Of a stretch of DNA of 64,000 nucleotides, positions 26,338-33,722 are shown one piece after another; position 1 is the stretch's first letter; each line of letters opens with the position of its first letter. This DNA comes from Streptomyces sp. NBC_01314. Its GTDB lineage: Bacteria; Actinomycetota; Actinomycetes; Streptomycetales; Streptomycetaceae. The stretch spans positions 2,666,001 to 2,730,000 of the forward strand of contig NZ_CP108394.1 of assembly GCF_041435215.1 (NCBI RefSeq), read 5' to 3'. The notes beneath the pieces are model-generated. The model was not told where the DNA came from. It saw only the letters and a list, made by a program, of their open reading frames with translations, and did no database searches. The translations under genes were made by a program, and so were the position numbers.

Positions 26338-26640
26338 CGCCTGGGCGAAGACGCCTGAGCGAAGGCAGTTCGAGTCCAGGAGCGGCCCAGGACCGGTTTG
26401 GGAACGGTCCAAAGGCTCCAGGACCCAGAGGTCCCCCACGCCTCCGACTCGACCCTCGGACCCTCTCCGGGCCTTCTTCGGGACTTCCCCGGACCTGCCT
26501 CGAACCTGCCCCCGACCGTCACTGGGGCTTCGCACCGCGGCTTGGACCGCTCCAGAGGCTACGTCGCTCACCGTGCGGGCCGTCTCCACCGCTGCCGACC
26601 CCTTTGACAACCGCGCTCCGGCTATGGAACGGTCCACAAC
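26338..26640. promoter_or_regulatory. Promoter region of the LacI gene with two related dyads
   Basis: The 303-bp gap holds no gene. Two sites share GGAACGGTCC: TTTGGGAACGGTCCAAA at 26397-26413 (dyad arms TTTGG/CCAAA) and TGGAACGGTCCA at 26625-26636, which is nearly palindromic and lies 4 bp before the LacI ATG. The second would block initiation if occupied. TTTGACA at 26604-26610 may be a -35 element. The sites resemble LacI-family operators with a central CG. Confidence 0.5.
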
Positions 26641-27645
26641 ATGAGAGCCCCGACCATCCGCGACGTCGCCGAACGGGCCGGTGTGTCGAAGTCGCTGGTC
26701 TCGCTGGTGCTGCGTGGCTCCGACCAGGTGCGCCCCGAGAAGCGGGAGGCCGTGCTGGCGGCCGTGGACCAGTTGGGCTACCGGCCGAACGCCGCCGCGC
26801 GCAGCCTGAGCGAGCGCCGCACCCGCACGGTCGGCGTCCTCCTCAACGACATGCGCAACCCCTGGTTCGTCGAGCTGCTGGACGGCCTCAACTCCCGCCT
26901 GCACGACAACGGTCTGCGCATGCTGCTGGCCGACGGCCATCTCAACCGGCGGCTCGGCGAGGATCTCACCCGCACCTTCACCGAACTGCGGGTCGACGGG
27001 CTGATCGCGGTCGGCACCCTGCCGCCGTCCGAGGCCCTGCGTACGGCGGCCGGGCTCATCCCGACCGTGGTCGCGGGCGCCCGCGAGCCCACGCTCCCCC
27101 ATGTGGACGTCGTCGCGGGCGACGACCAGCACGGCGCCCGACTCGCCACCGAGCACCTCATCGACCTCGGGCACCGGCGTATCGCCCATATCGCGGGGGA
27201 CGGAGTGGTCGGCGCGCTGCGCCGCCGCAGCTTCGAGACGGTCATGCGCGAGCACGGGCTGAGCGACCTGGCGTCCGTCGAGCGGGGCGACCTGACGGAG
27301 GAGGGCGGCTACCGCGCCACGGTCCGGCTGCTCGGCACCCCCGAACGCCCCACCGCCATCGTGGCGTTCAACGACATGGCCTGCGTGGGCGCCCTCTCCG
27401 CCGCCGAAGAACTGGGGCTGAAGGTGCCGCGTGACCTCTCCCTGGTCGGTTACGACAACACCTACGTCTCACGTCTGCGCCACCTCTGGCTCACCACCGT
27501 GGACAATGCCAGCCACGACGTCGGCCGCACCGCCGCCCAGTGCCTCATCGACCGCATCGCCGACCCGGCCCACGCCGGCAAGGTCGTCCTGACCACCCCG
27601 ACCCTGGAGGTCCGCGGGACGACGGGCCCGCCGGTCGGCCGCTGA
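26641..27645 (+). CDS. LacI-family transcriptional regulator
   Basis: 334 residues. N-terminal LacI helix-turn-helix TIRDVAERAGVSKSLVSLVL (about 5-24) with the hinge region GYRPNAAARSLSERRT, then a periplasmic-binding-protein-like ligand domain: TVGVLLNDMRNPWFVELLDG, IDLGHRRIAHIAGDG and LVGYDNTYVSRL. It should bind a sugar and repress carbohydrate genes. Two dyads immediately upstream suggest autoregulation. It follows the GntR gene on the same strand. Whether it controls the inositol genes or distant targets cannot be read here; its candidate operator does not appear in the inositol promoter. Confidence 0.9.
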   Translation: MRAPTIRDVAERAGVSKSLVSLVLRGSDQVRPEKREAVLAAVDQLGYRPNAAARSLSERRTRTVGVLLNDMRNPWFVELLDGLNSRLHDNGLRMLLADGHLNRRLGEDLTRTFTELRVDGLIAVGTLPPSEALRTAAGLIPTVVAGAREPTLPHVDVVAGDDQHGARLATEHLIDLGHRRIAHIAGDGVVGALRRRSFETVMREHGLSDLASVERGDLTEEGGYRATVRLLGTPERPTAIVAFNDMACVGALSAAEELGLKVPRDLSLVGYDNTYVSRLRHLWLTTVDNASHDVGRTAAQCLIDRIADPAHAGKVVLTTPTLEVRGTTGPPVGR

Positions 27646-27695
27646 GCCGGCCGCCGCGATCCGTCGACTCCCCGCCTCCAGTCGTGGCGAGCAGG

Positions 27696-28196
27696 TCAGT
27701 TCGGCGGCAGCAGACAGTGGTCGTCCGGCGCGACGGTCTGCCAGATACGCCGCCCGATCTCCCGCAACTGCCGCTGCTGGGCCTTGCTGATCGCGTCGAA
27801 CACGAAGCGTCGTACGGTGTCGGCGTGGCCCGGGGCGCTCTCGACGACCTTGGCGTGTCCGGCGTCCGTGAGGACGGCCAGCGTGTAACGCCCGTCGGAG
27901 GGGTCCGGCTCCCGGCGCACCCACTCGCTCCTCTCCAGCCGCTTCACGAGATGAGACAGCCGGGACAGCGACGAACCGACGTACCCGGCCAAGTCGCTCA
28001 TCCGCAGGGTGTGTTCCTCCGCCTGGGCCAGCATCGCCATCACCAGGTACTCCACGTGGCTGACCCCCGACTCCCGCTGCAACTGCGCGTCCAGCGCGCT
28101 CGGCAGTCTGACCATCACGCCCGCCAGCACGTGCCAGACCTCCATCTCCTCATCGGTCAGCCCACACGGCTGCTGCGGTGTCTCCATGCCGCCCAC
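27696..28196 (-). CDS. MarR-family transcriptional regulator
   Basis: 166 residues from GTG at 28196, or 163 from the ATG at 28187. The winged-helix core shows LRMSDLAGYVGSSLSRLSHL with KRLERSEWVRREPDPSDGRY, the hallmark of MarR dimers, and the C-terminal helix VFDAISKAQQRQLREIGRR. Such regulators respond to small aromatic or oxidative ligands. Two copies of ACTTGA-N4-TCAACT lie in its upstream region, which it shares with a broken DoxX gene read the other way. The usual partner of such a MarR is that DoxX gene, so the regulator may now be left without a local target. Confidence 0.9.
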   Translation of the reverse strand: MGGMETPQQPCGLTDEEMEVWHVLAGVMVRLPSALDAQLQRESGVSHVEYLVMAMLAQAEEHTLRMSDLAGYVGSSLSRLSHLVKRLERSEWVRREPDPSDGRYTLAVLTDAGHAKVVESAPGHADTVRRFVFDAISKAQQRQLREIGRRIWQTVAPDDHCLLPPN

Positions 28197-28233
28197 CCTA
28201 CGTGCCGCTTCAAGTGATCAAACGCTGATTGAC

Positions 28234-28290
28234 TTGACGCTTCAACTCGCATGGCCTAGGTCGAACCCCCCATTTCACTTGAGTATTCAA
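28234..28290. promoter_or_regulatory. Paired MarR operator candidates
   Basis: TTGACGCTTCAA (28234-28245) and TTGAGTATTCAA (28279-28290) each form TTGA-N4-TCAA dyads and share the longer frame ACTTGA-N4-TCAACT. Centres are 45 bp apart. They lie between the MarR start and the DoxX remnant. Confidence 0.6.
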
Positions 28291-28314
28291 CTCATAGCAA
28301 GAGAGTCCGGGCCC

Positions 28315-28437
28315 TTGGTCGAGGACTTCTCCCCGTGCATGCTCAAGACCATCGGCGCGCTGGAGGGCCTGGCCGCCATCGGCCTGATCCTCCCGGCCGT
28401 GGTGGCATGGGGCCGGTTCGGGCCGTACGCGTTCTGA
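28315..28437 (+). pseudogene. DoxX-family fragment
   Basis: The frame reads LVEDFSPCMLKTIGALEGL then AAIGLILPAVVAWG before a stop at 28435-28437. VEDFSP-x-KTIGALEGLAAIGLILPA is the second transmembrane region of DoxX-like membrane proteins, which are about 115-130 residues. The first ~55 residues and the last helix are missing, and no start with a ribosome-binding site precedes it. This is a truncated remnant left beside its probable MarR regulator. Confidence 0.7.
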
Positions 28438-28462
28438 GCGGTCCGTAGGTGTCTGCGCGGTC

Positions 28463-28891
28463 CTACACGCTCAGAGAACGACGCGCGCCCACGGCGAGCA
28501 GCAGGGCCGTCGTCTCGGGGTGAGGTCCGCCCTCCGCCCAGTCGAGCGGGGAGCGGCCCGTGCCCTGGTCCTCGCGGAGGTTCGGGTCGGCGCCGTGGGC
28601 GAGGAGTTCGCGCACCGTTTCGGTGTGTCCCCAGCACGCGGCGCCGCACAGCGGTGTGCCTTCCGTGCCGTGCCCGCTCTCGGTGTCGGGCGAGGCCCCG
28701 GCCGCCAGCAGTCGGCGGACCGTGTCGGCCGCTCCGTGGACGGCCGCCGCGTACAGGGGCGTCGTCCCCTCGGCGTCGGTCGTCTCCGCGGGCGCTCCGG
28801 CACGCAGCAGCGCGTCGACACCGGCGGTGTCACCGATCATCGCGGCCAGCACCAGCCGCCGGGACTTCTTCTTCCGCTGCCGTCTGTTCAC
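28463..28891 (-). CDS. Small ankyrin-repeat protein
   Basis: GTG at 28891 has GGGGAG at 7 bp; 142 residues. After a basic N-terminus (RRQRKKKSRR) the protein consists of about four ankyrin repeats: MIGDTAGVDALLRAGAPA, EGTTPLYAAAVHGAADTVRR, GTPLCGAACWGHTETVRE and GRSPLDWAEGG. It has no other domain, so it probably acts by binding a partner protein. The partner is unknown. Open reading frame continues upstream without a good start, so the GTG is preferred. Confidence 0.82.
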   Translation of the reverse strand: MNRRQRKKKSRRLVLAAMIGDTAGVDALLRAGAPAETTDAEGTTPLYAAAVHGAADTVRRLLAAGASPDTESGHGTEGTPLCGAACWGHTETVRELLAHGADPNLREDQGTGRSPLDWAEGGPHPETTALLLAVGARRSLSV

Positions 28892-29010
28892 CGCGCGACT
28901 CCCCTTCCCGAGGGCACCCAAAGCCGCCGGCCCATCACACACCCTGGTGCGCAGCGACTTCTTTTCCGCGTACGCCGACAGCGCGTTTGCGGACCGCGCG
29001 TACGCGAAGG

Positions 29011-30309
29011 TCACCAGACGAGTTCGAGGCGTTCCGGGGAGCGGTGGATCAATGTCGGGCGCATGGTGATCTGTTGGTCCTCCACGAGGCGTAGGCCCGG
29101 CAGGCGGCTGGTCAGCTGTTCCAGGGTGATGCGGAGTTGTTCGCGGGCGAGTTGGGATCCGGGGCAGGTATGGGCCCCGAAGCCGAAGGAGAGGTGGCGG
29201 CTGCCGGTGGGGCGGGTGATGTCGAAGTCGTCGGGGCGCGGGTGGCGGAAGCCGTCGCGGTTGGCACTGCCGAACGCGAGGAACACCGGTGCCCCGGCGG
29301 GGAGTTCGGTGCCGGCGAGGGTGACCTGGCGGGTGGTGACGCGACGGAAGCCCTGCAACGCGGTGTCGTAGCGCGCGGCTTCCTCGATGGCGGCCGGGAT
29401 GCGCTCCGGTTCCGCGCAGAGCAGCTCCCACTGCCGGCGGTCCCGCAGGAGGTGGAGGAGGGTCGTCCCGATGAGGGCGGTCGTGGTCAGGTGTCCGGCG
29501 ATGAGCAGGTTCTGCAAGTGGCCGACGACCTGGTGGCGGTGATCGAGCGTCAGCTCGTCGGCGTCCGGTCCGACGACGGACGTGATGAGTTCGGTGCCCA
29601 GGTCCTCGCGCGGATCGGCGTGCCGGGCGCGCACGAACGCGTCGAGGCGGTGGGCCGTGGCGACCACGTCCTCGGCCGCCGCGACCTGCTCGGCCTCCGT
29701 CATGGGCCGGAACAGCAGCTGCTCGGCCCGATGACCACCCTGGACCAACGCCGGTACGTCGTCCGGTTCGAACCCGACGAGGTGCCCGATGACCTCCCCG
29801 GGGAGCCGTCCCGCGTAGGCGGACATCAGCTCGACCCGGCCGCCCGTGTCACCGTTCCCCTTGCCGTCCTCGCCGTCCGCCTGGTTCCCGCGGTCGCCGC
29901 CCCCGCCCTCCTCGCCGTTCTTGATGAGGCCGTCGACCAGGGCGGCTGCCCGTTCGGCCGCGTACGGCAGCGCGGCGGCGACCCTCGCGGGCGACAGCCC
30001 CCGCACGATGGGGGCCCGCAGCTCCTGGTGCAGGGTTCCGTCGGCCGTGACGACGACTGGGCGGCCGCCGAAGCCGCCGCTGAGCACGGCCAGCGCGGCG
30101 GGTGCGGGCATGACGTCGGGGCGCAGCGCGTTGGCCGACGAGAAGTCCTCCGGGCGCCGCAGCACCTCCCGTATGTCCGCGTCCCGCGCCACCAGCCAGG
30201 AGTCCAGCTCCGGTACGTACGTCAGCCCCTCCGCCGCTCTGGCCCGCGCGTAGTGCGGATAGGGATCCCGCTGCAACTCGTCGAGTCTGTCGTGCAGTTC
30301 AGGGTCCAT
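29011..30309 (-). CDS. Cytochrome P450 with non-standard I-helix
   Basis: The ATG at 30309 has GGAAGG at 6 bp; 432 residues. Heme-binding loop FGFGAHTCPGSQLAR with the axial Cys is present, as is the K-helix ExxR motif in AAIEEAARYDTALQG. The I-helix reads LLIAGHLTTTALIG; the acidic residue of the usual AG-x-E/D-T-T is Leu. Residues around 145-170 form a Gly/Asp/Asn-rich insert. It is a soluble class I bacterial P450 needing ferredoxin and reductase partners, neither of which is nearby. The substrate is unknown. It diverges from the SRPBCC gene at 30450. Confidence 0.9.
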   Translation of the reverse strand: MDPELHDRLDELQRDPYPHYARARAAEGLTYVPELDSWLVARDADIREVLRRPEDFSSANALRPDVMPAPAALAVLSGGFGGRPVVVTADGTLHQELRAPIVRGLSPARVAAALPYAAERAAALVDGLIKNGEEGGGGDRGNQADGEDGKGNGDTGGRVELMSAYAGRLPGEVIGHLVGFEPDDVPALVQGGHRAEQLLFRPMTEAEQVAAAEDVVATAHRLDAFVRARHADPREDLGTELITSVVGPDADELTLDHRHQVVGHLQNLLIAGHLTTTALIGTTLLHLLRDRRQWELLCAEPERIPAAIEEAARYDTALQGFRRVTTRQVTLAGTELPAGAPVFLAFGSANRDGFRHPRPDDFDITRPTGSRHLSFGFGAHTCPGSQLAREQLRITLEQLTSRLPGLRLVEDQQITMRPTLIHRSPERLELVW

Positions 30310-30437
30310 TGAGCACCTTCCGGCCAGGGGCGGGCGTGCGGTCGCGCTCATGGTGCCGTACGGCGGGGCAGTGCGGTAGAGGCTCTGCGGCGGGACTGTC
30401 CTGCGGGTCGGGCGGGGGTGGGCCGGTCCTGTTCGCC

Positions 30438-30443
30438 TACGAT
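30438..30443 (+). promoter_or_regulatory. Leaderless-type -10 element of the SRPBCC gene
   Basis: TACGAT lies 6 bp before the GTG at 30450, a spacing typical of actinobacterial leaderless transcripts that start at the initiation codon. No ribosome-binding site is present. Confidence 0.5.
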
Positions 30444-30449
30444 CACGCC

Positions 30450-30905
30450 GTGGTTCTCTTCCTCGTGGAACGCCTCCCCCTGCTCCCCGCCGACCACGCC
30501 TGGCAGCGCCTCACCGACTGGCCCCGGCACGCCGACGTCGTCCCGCTGACCCGCGTCACCGTCCGCATGCCTCCCCCGACCGGAGAGGGCACGGTGTTCG
30601 TGGCCCGCACCGGCATCGGCCCGCTCGCCTTCGACGACCCGATGGAGGTCACGGTCTGGCAGCCGCCCGAGGGGGAGGCCGGCGGGAAGTGCCGTCTCGT
30701 CAAGCACGGTTCGTTCGTGACCGGGTGGGCCGAGATCGAGGTCCATCCGTACGGTGACGGCGCGTCCCGTGTGGTGTGGCGCGAGGACCTGCGGGTGCGA
30801 TGGCTGCCGAGCCTCTTCGACCGGCCGCTGGGCCGGTTGGCGCGGCGGATGTTCGGGCGGGCGATGGACGGGCTGCTCGCACCCGACAGCCGGCGTCCGC
30901 GCTGA
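30450..30905 (+). CDS. SRPBCC-fold (polyketide cyclase/START-like) protein
   Basis: GTG at 30450 gives 151 residues. The pattern VVLFLVERLPLLPADHAWQR, then WPRHADVVPLTRVTV, EVTVWQPP and GWAEIEVHPY is that of the SRPBCC hydrophobic-cavity fold, with a C-terminal helix (DRPLGRLARRMFGRAMDGLL). Such proteins bind lipophilic ligands or catalyse cyclisations; no function can be named. The translation start is set by the leaderless -10 element, and the methyltransferase follows 69 bp later. Confidence 0.75.
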   Translation: MVLFLVERLPLLPADHAWQRLTDWPRHADVVPLTRVTVRMPPPTGEGTVFVARTGIGPLAFDDPMEVTVWQPPEGEAGGKCRLVKHGSFVTGWAEIEVHPYGDGASRVVWREDLRVRWLPSLFDRPLGRLARRMFGRAMDGLLAPDSRRPR

Positions 30906-30960
30906 GCCCCATCGGGCCTGCCCCCGACCGGTGTTCGAGGCCGTTGTCAGACCATCCGGC

Positions 30961-30966
30961 TACTGT
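30961..30966 (+). promoter_or_regulatory. Leaderless-type -10 element of the methyltransferase gene
   Basis: TACTGT lies 8 bp before the ATG at 30975 with no ribosome-binding site between, a leaderless arrangement like that of the preceding gene. Confidence 0.4.
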
Positions 30967-30974
30967 CCGGCGCC

Positions 30975-31622
30975 ATGACCACAGAGCATCCGCACGCCAC
31001 CCGGACGTCCTACGACACCGTCGCCGCCGACTACGAGAAGCTGCTGCGGGACGAGTTGGCGAACAGCCCGTTCGAGCGGGCCATGCTGGGGGTGTTCGCC
31101 GAGCGGGTGCTGGGCGCCGGCGGTGGACGCGTGGCGGACCTGGGGTGCGGCCCGGGGCGGGTCACCGGGCATCTGGCCTCGCTGGGGCTCGACATCTGCG
31201 GGATCGACCTCTCGCCGGAGATGATCGCCGTGGCCCGCTGGGCCCACCCTCGACTGCGCTTCGACGTGGGCACGATGACCGCACTCGACTTCGCGGACGC
31301 CTCCCTGGCGGGCGCCCTCGCCTGGTACTCCACGGTCCACACCCCGCCCGCCGAACTCCCGGTGTTCTTCAGCGAGTTCCACCGGGTTCTCGCCCCCGGC
31401 GGCCTCCTCGCGCTGGCGTACAAGGTCGGCGACGAGTCCGTTCACCTGTCGCACGCGTACGGCCACCCCCTCGACCTCGACGTCTACCGCTTCCCACCGG
31501 ATCTGATCGCCGGGCTGCTGGGGGACGCCGGGTTCGTCGAGGCGGCGCGGTTGGTGCGGGAGGCCGACGGACCCACGGCCAACACCCCGCAGGCGTATGT
31601 GCTGGCGCGAAAGCCGGAGTGA
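30975..31622 (+). CDS. Class I SAM-dependent methyltransferase
   Basis: 215 residues. Motif I RVADLGCGPGRVTGHLA (about 52-68) binds SAM, followed by motif II GIDLSPEMIAVAR with the acidic residue for ribose contact, and the post-core motif FHRVLAPGGLLALAYKVG. The N-terminal TSYDTVAADYEKLLRDEL is a typical helical cap of small-molecule methyltransferases. The substrate is not evident. It follows the SRPBCC gene on the same strand. Confidence 0.9.
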   Translation: MTTEHPHATRTSYDTVAADYEKLLRDELANSPFERAMLGVFAERVLGAGGGRVADLGCGPGRVTGHLASLGLDICGIDLSPEMIAVARWAHPRLRFDVGTMTALDFADASLAGALAWYSTVHTPPAELPVFFSEFHRVLAPGGLLALAYKVGDESVHLSHAYGHPLDLDVYRFPPDLIAGLLGDAGFVEAARLVREADGPTANTPQAYVLARKPE

Positions 31623-31651
31623 GCTGCCGGATTCCGGAGGACGGGCCCCGG

Positions 31652-32383
31652 TCAGGACGCGCCAGGGTCCCCGTTCCGGACGGTGGCCAGGCCGTCGCGG
31701 CGGTCGCGGTCGCCGTCGCCCGTGGTGCTGAGGAGGGTGTCGCAGATCTCGCGGAGCTTGTCGGTGGCCTGCTTGGAGAACAGTCCACAGAGCCCGGCTA
31801 TGCCGGAGAAGCCGTAAGGGTTGGTCGCACCGGCTCCGGAGTTACCGGCGAACAGTCCACCGCGCAGCAGGAAATAGACGAGGAGGGCGAGGGCCACACC
31901 AATGCCGGCACGCAGGAGGTACCACCAAAGCCAGCTCGCGTAGAGCCGCCGGTTGCCGACGTAGGTCGCGAAGGACGTGGCCGCGTGGACGAAGCTGCCG
32001 AGCGCACTGCACACGACCACCGCGAGCAGCATCGCGGTGTCGGCGGTCAGCGCCCAGTTCCCGAGGCCGAAGGGCGACCAGTGCGCGGTGGCCGTGGGGG
32101 CCGCCCCGGGCTCCACCGTCGTCAGCACCGCCGGCCAGAGCGTCACGAGGGCTCCGCAGACGAAGACGACGTCGGCGAGGAGGAAGAGGCCCAGCAGGGT
32201 CGTCGACACGGTCGACAGCCGCCGCTTGTCACGGGCACCGTCGTCTCCGGGCTCGACCGAGCCGTCGCCCGTATCCGCGTCCGTGTCCGTGTCCGTGTCC
32301 GTGTCCGTATTCGGAGCCGTCGCGCCTTCTCGGCTCTCGCTCTCGCCCGCAGCCGGGCGCTCTCCGCTGCTCGCCGTACTCAA
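31652..32383 (-). CDS. Membrane protein with Thr-Asp repeat N-terminus
   Basis: 243 residues. An acidic N-terminal tail contains an alternating Thr-Asp run (about 27-38), encoded by the hexamer repeat at 32.27-32.31 kb. About four hydrophobic helices follow (TTLLGLFLLADVVFVCG, LTADTAMLLAVVVCSALG, LLRAGIGVALALLVYFLL). The C-terminal cytosolic part is polar. I do not recognise the family. It converges on the methyltransferase. Confidence 0.65.
   Translation of the reverse strand: MSTASSGERPAAGESESREGATAPNTDTDTDTDTDADTGDGSVEPGDDGARDKRRLSTVSTTLLGLFLLADVVFVCGALVTLWPAVLTTVEPGAAPTATAHWSPFGLGNWALTADTAMLLAVVVCSALGSFVHAATSFATYVGNRRLYASWLWWYLLRAGIGVALALLVYFLLRGGLFAGNSGAGATNPYGFSGIAGLCGLFSKQATDKLREICDTLLSTTGDGDRDRRDGLATVRNGDPGAS
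32270..32313. repeat. Hexamer microsatellite inside a coding region
   Basis: A GTCCGT hexamer is repeated about five times, encoding alternating Thr-Asp on the minus strand. Copy-number change by six bases would keep the frame. Confidence 0.8.
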
Positions 32384-32508
32384 CTGTCCGCCCCTGTAGT
32401 GCTGTTGTCGTATCGCAACGGTCGGCCCTGGCGCCCCCGGGGGTCAAGTCACGGACGGTGGCTCGGGTTCGATTCGGGCGCGGGCGCGGGTAGGGGTGCG
32501 GGTGCGGG

Positions 32509-33663
32509 TCAGGAGACCCGCAGGTTCGGCAGTTCCATGACGTCGGGTGAGCCGTCGTGGTGGATCGGGGTGTGCGCGCCGGTCAGGGGGACCCCGCTGC
32601 CGCCACGCCGGGCGGCGACGATCTCGGCGGCGATGGACAGGGCCGTCTCCTCCGGTGTCCGTGCCCCGAGGTCGAGCCCGATCGGGGACCTGAGCCGCGC
32701 CAACTCCAGCTCGGTGACGCCTACTTGCCGTAGTCGTTCGTTGCGGTCGAGATGGGTGCGGCGGGAGCCCATCGCGCCGACGTAGGCGACGGGGAGCCGT
32801 AGGGCGCGCTGGAGGAGGGGGACATCGAACTTGGCGTCGTGGGTGAGGACGCAGAGGACGGTCCTACCGTCGACGTCCGTGCGCTCCAGATACCTGTGGG
32901 GCCACTCGACGACGATCTCGTCCGCCTCCGGGAAGCGGGTACGGGTCGCGAAGACGGGGCGGGCGTCGCAGACGGTGACGTGGTGGCCGAGGAACTTGCC
33001 GACACGGACCAGCGCCGACGCGAAGTCGATCGCGCCGAAGACGATCATCCGGGGTGGCGGGACGGACGGCTCGACGAGAATCGTGAGCGGTGCTCCGCAA
33101 CGTGAGCCCTGCTCTCCGATCTCCAGGGTGCCCGTGCGGCCGACGTCGAGCAGGGCGCGGGCCTCGGCGGCGACCGTGCGGTCCAGTTCGGGGTGGGCGC
33201 CGTAGCCGCCGTCGTAGGAGCCGTCCGGGCGGACCAGCAGGGCGCGGCCCCGCAGGTCCGCCGGGCCGGAGACGATCCGGGCCATGGCCGCGGCCTCCCC
33301 GCTCGCCGCTGCGGAGAGCGCGGCGGCGACCACCGGGCGGACGGGGTCGCCGGTCCGCACCGGTGTGACGAGGATGTCGATGATGCCGCCGCAGGTCAGA
33401 CCGACCGCGAAGGCGTCCTCGTCGCTGTAGCCGAAGCGTTCGAGGACCGGCTCGCCGTCCGCCAGCGCCTGTTGGCACAGGTCGTAGACGGCACCTTCCA
33501 CGCAGCCGCCGGAGACCGAGCCGATCGCCGTGCCGTCGGCGTCCACCGCGAGGGCGGCGCCCGGCCGGCGGGGCGCGCTGCCGCCGACGGCCACCACGGT
33601 GGCCACGGCGAAGTCGCGCCCCTGCTCGACCCACCGGTGCAGCTCTTCGGCGATGTCCAGCAT
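32509..33663 (-). CDS. xdhC: XdhC-family molybdenum cofactor insertion protein
   Basis: ATG at 33663 with AAGGAG at 8 bp; 384 residues. The N-terminal XdhC/CoxI domain shows AVATVVAVGGSAPRRPGAAL, GSVSGGCVEGAVYDLC and GLTCGGIIDILV, and the C-terminal Rossmann-like domain PRMIVFGAIDFASALV, ending in PIGLDLGARTPEETALSIA. XdhC binds molybdenum cofactor and inserts it, sulfurated, into xanthine dehydrogenase. It is the last gene of the run FAD subunit, Fe-S subunit, molybdopterin subunit, permease, xdhC, all on the minus strand. Confidence 0.9.
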   Translation of the reverse strand: MLDIAEELHRWVEQGRDFAVATVVAVGGSAPRRPGAALAVDADGTAIGSVSGGCVEGAVYDLCQQALADGEPVLERFGYSDEDAFAVGLTCGGIIDILVTPVRTGDPVRPVVAAALSAAASGEAAAMARIVSGPADLRGRALLVRPDGSYDGGYGAHPELDRTVAAEARALLDVGRTGTLEIGEQGSRCGAPLTILVEPSVPPPRMIVFGAIDFASALVRVGKFLGHHVTVCDARPVFATRTRFPEADEIVVEWPHRYLERTDVDGRTVLCVLTHDAKFDVPLLQRALRLPVAYVGAMGSRRTHLDRNERLRQVGVTELELARLRSPIGLDLGARTPEETALSIAAEIVAARRGGSGVPLTGAHTPIHHDGSPDVMELPNLRVS

Positions 33664-33722
33664 CTCTCGGTCTCCTTGGGGAACTGGCGGCGGTTGCGCG
33701 GACGGTACGTGCCGGGCGGGTC

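Noticed and set aside
32466..32495. A GGTTCGATTC string resembling a tRNA T-arm
   Set aside because: No cloverleaf can be drawn around it, the flanks are a G/C-rich run in a gap, and there is no acceptor stem.
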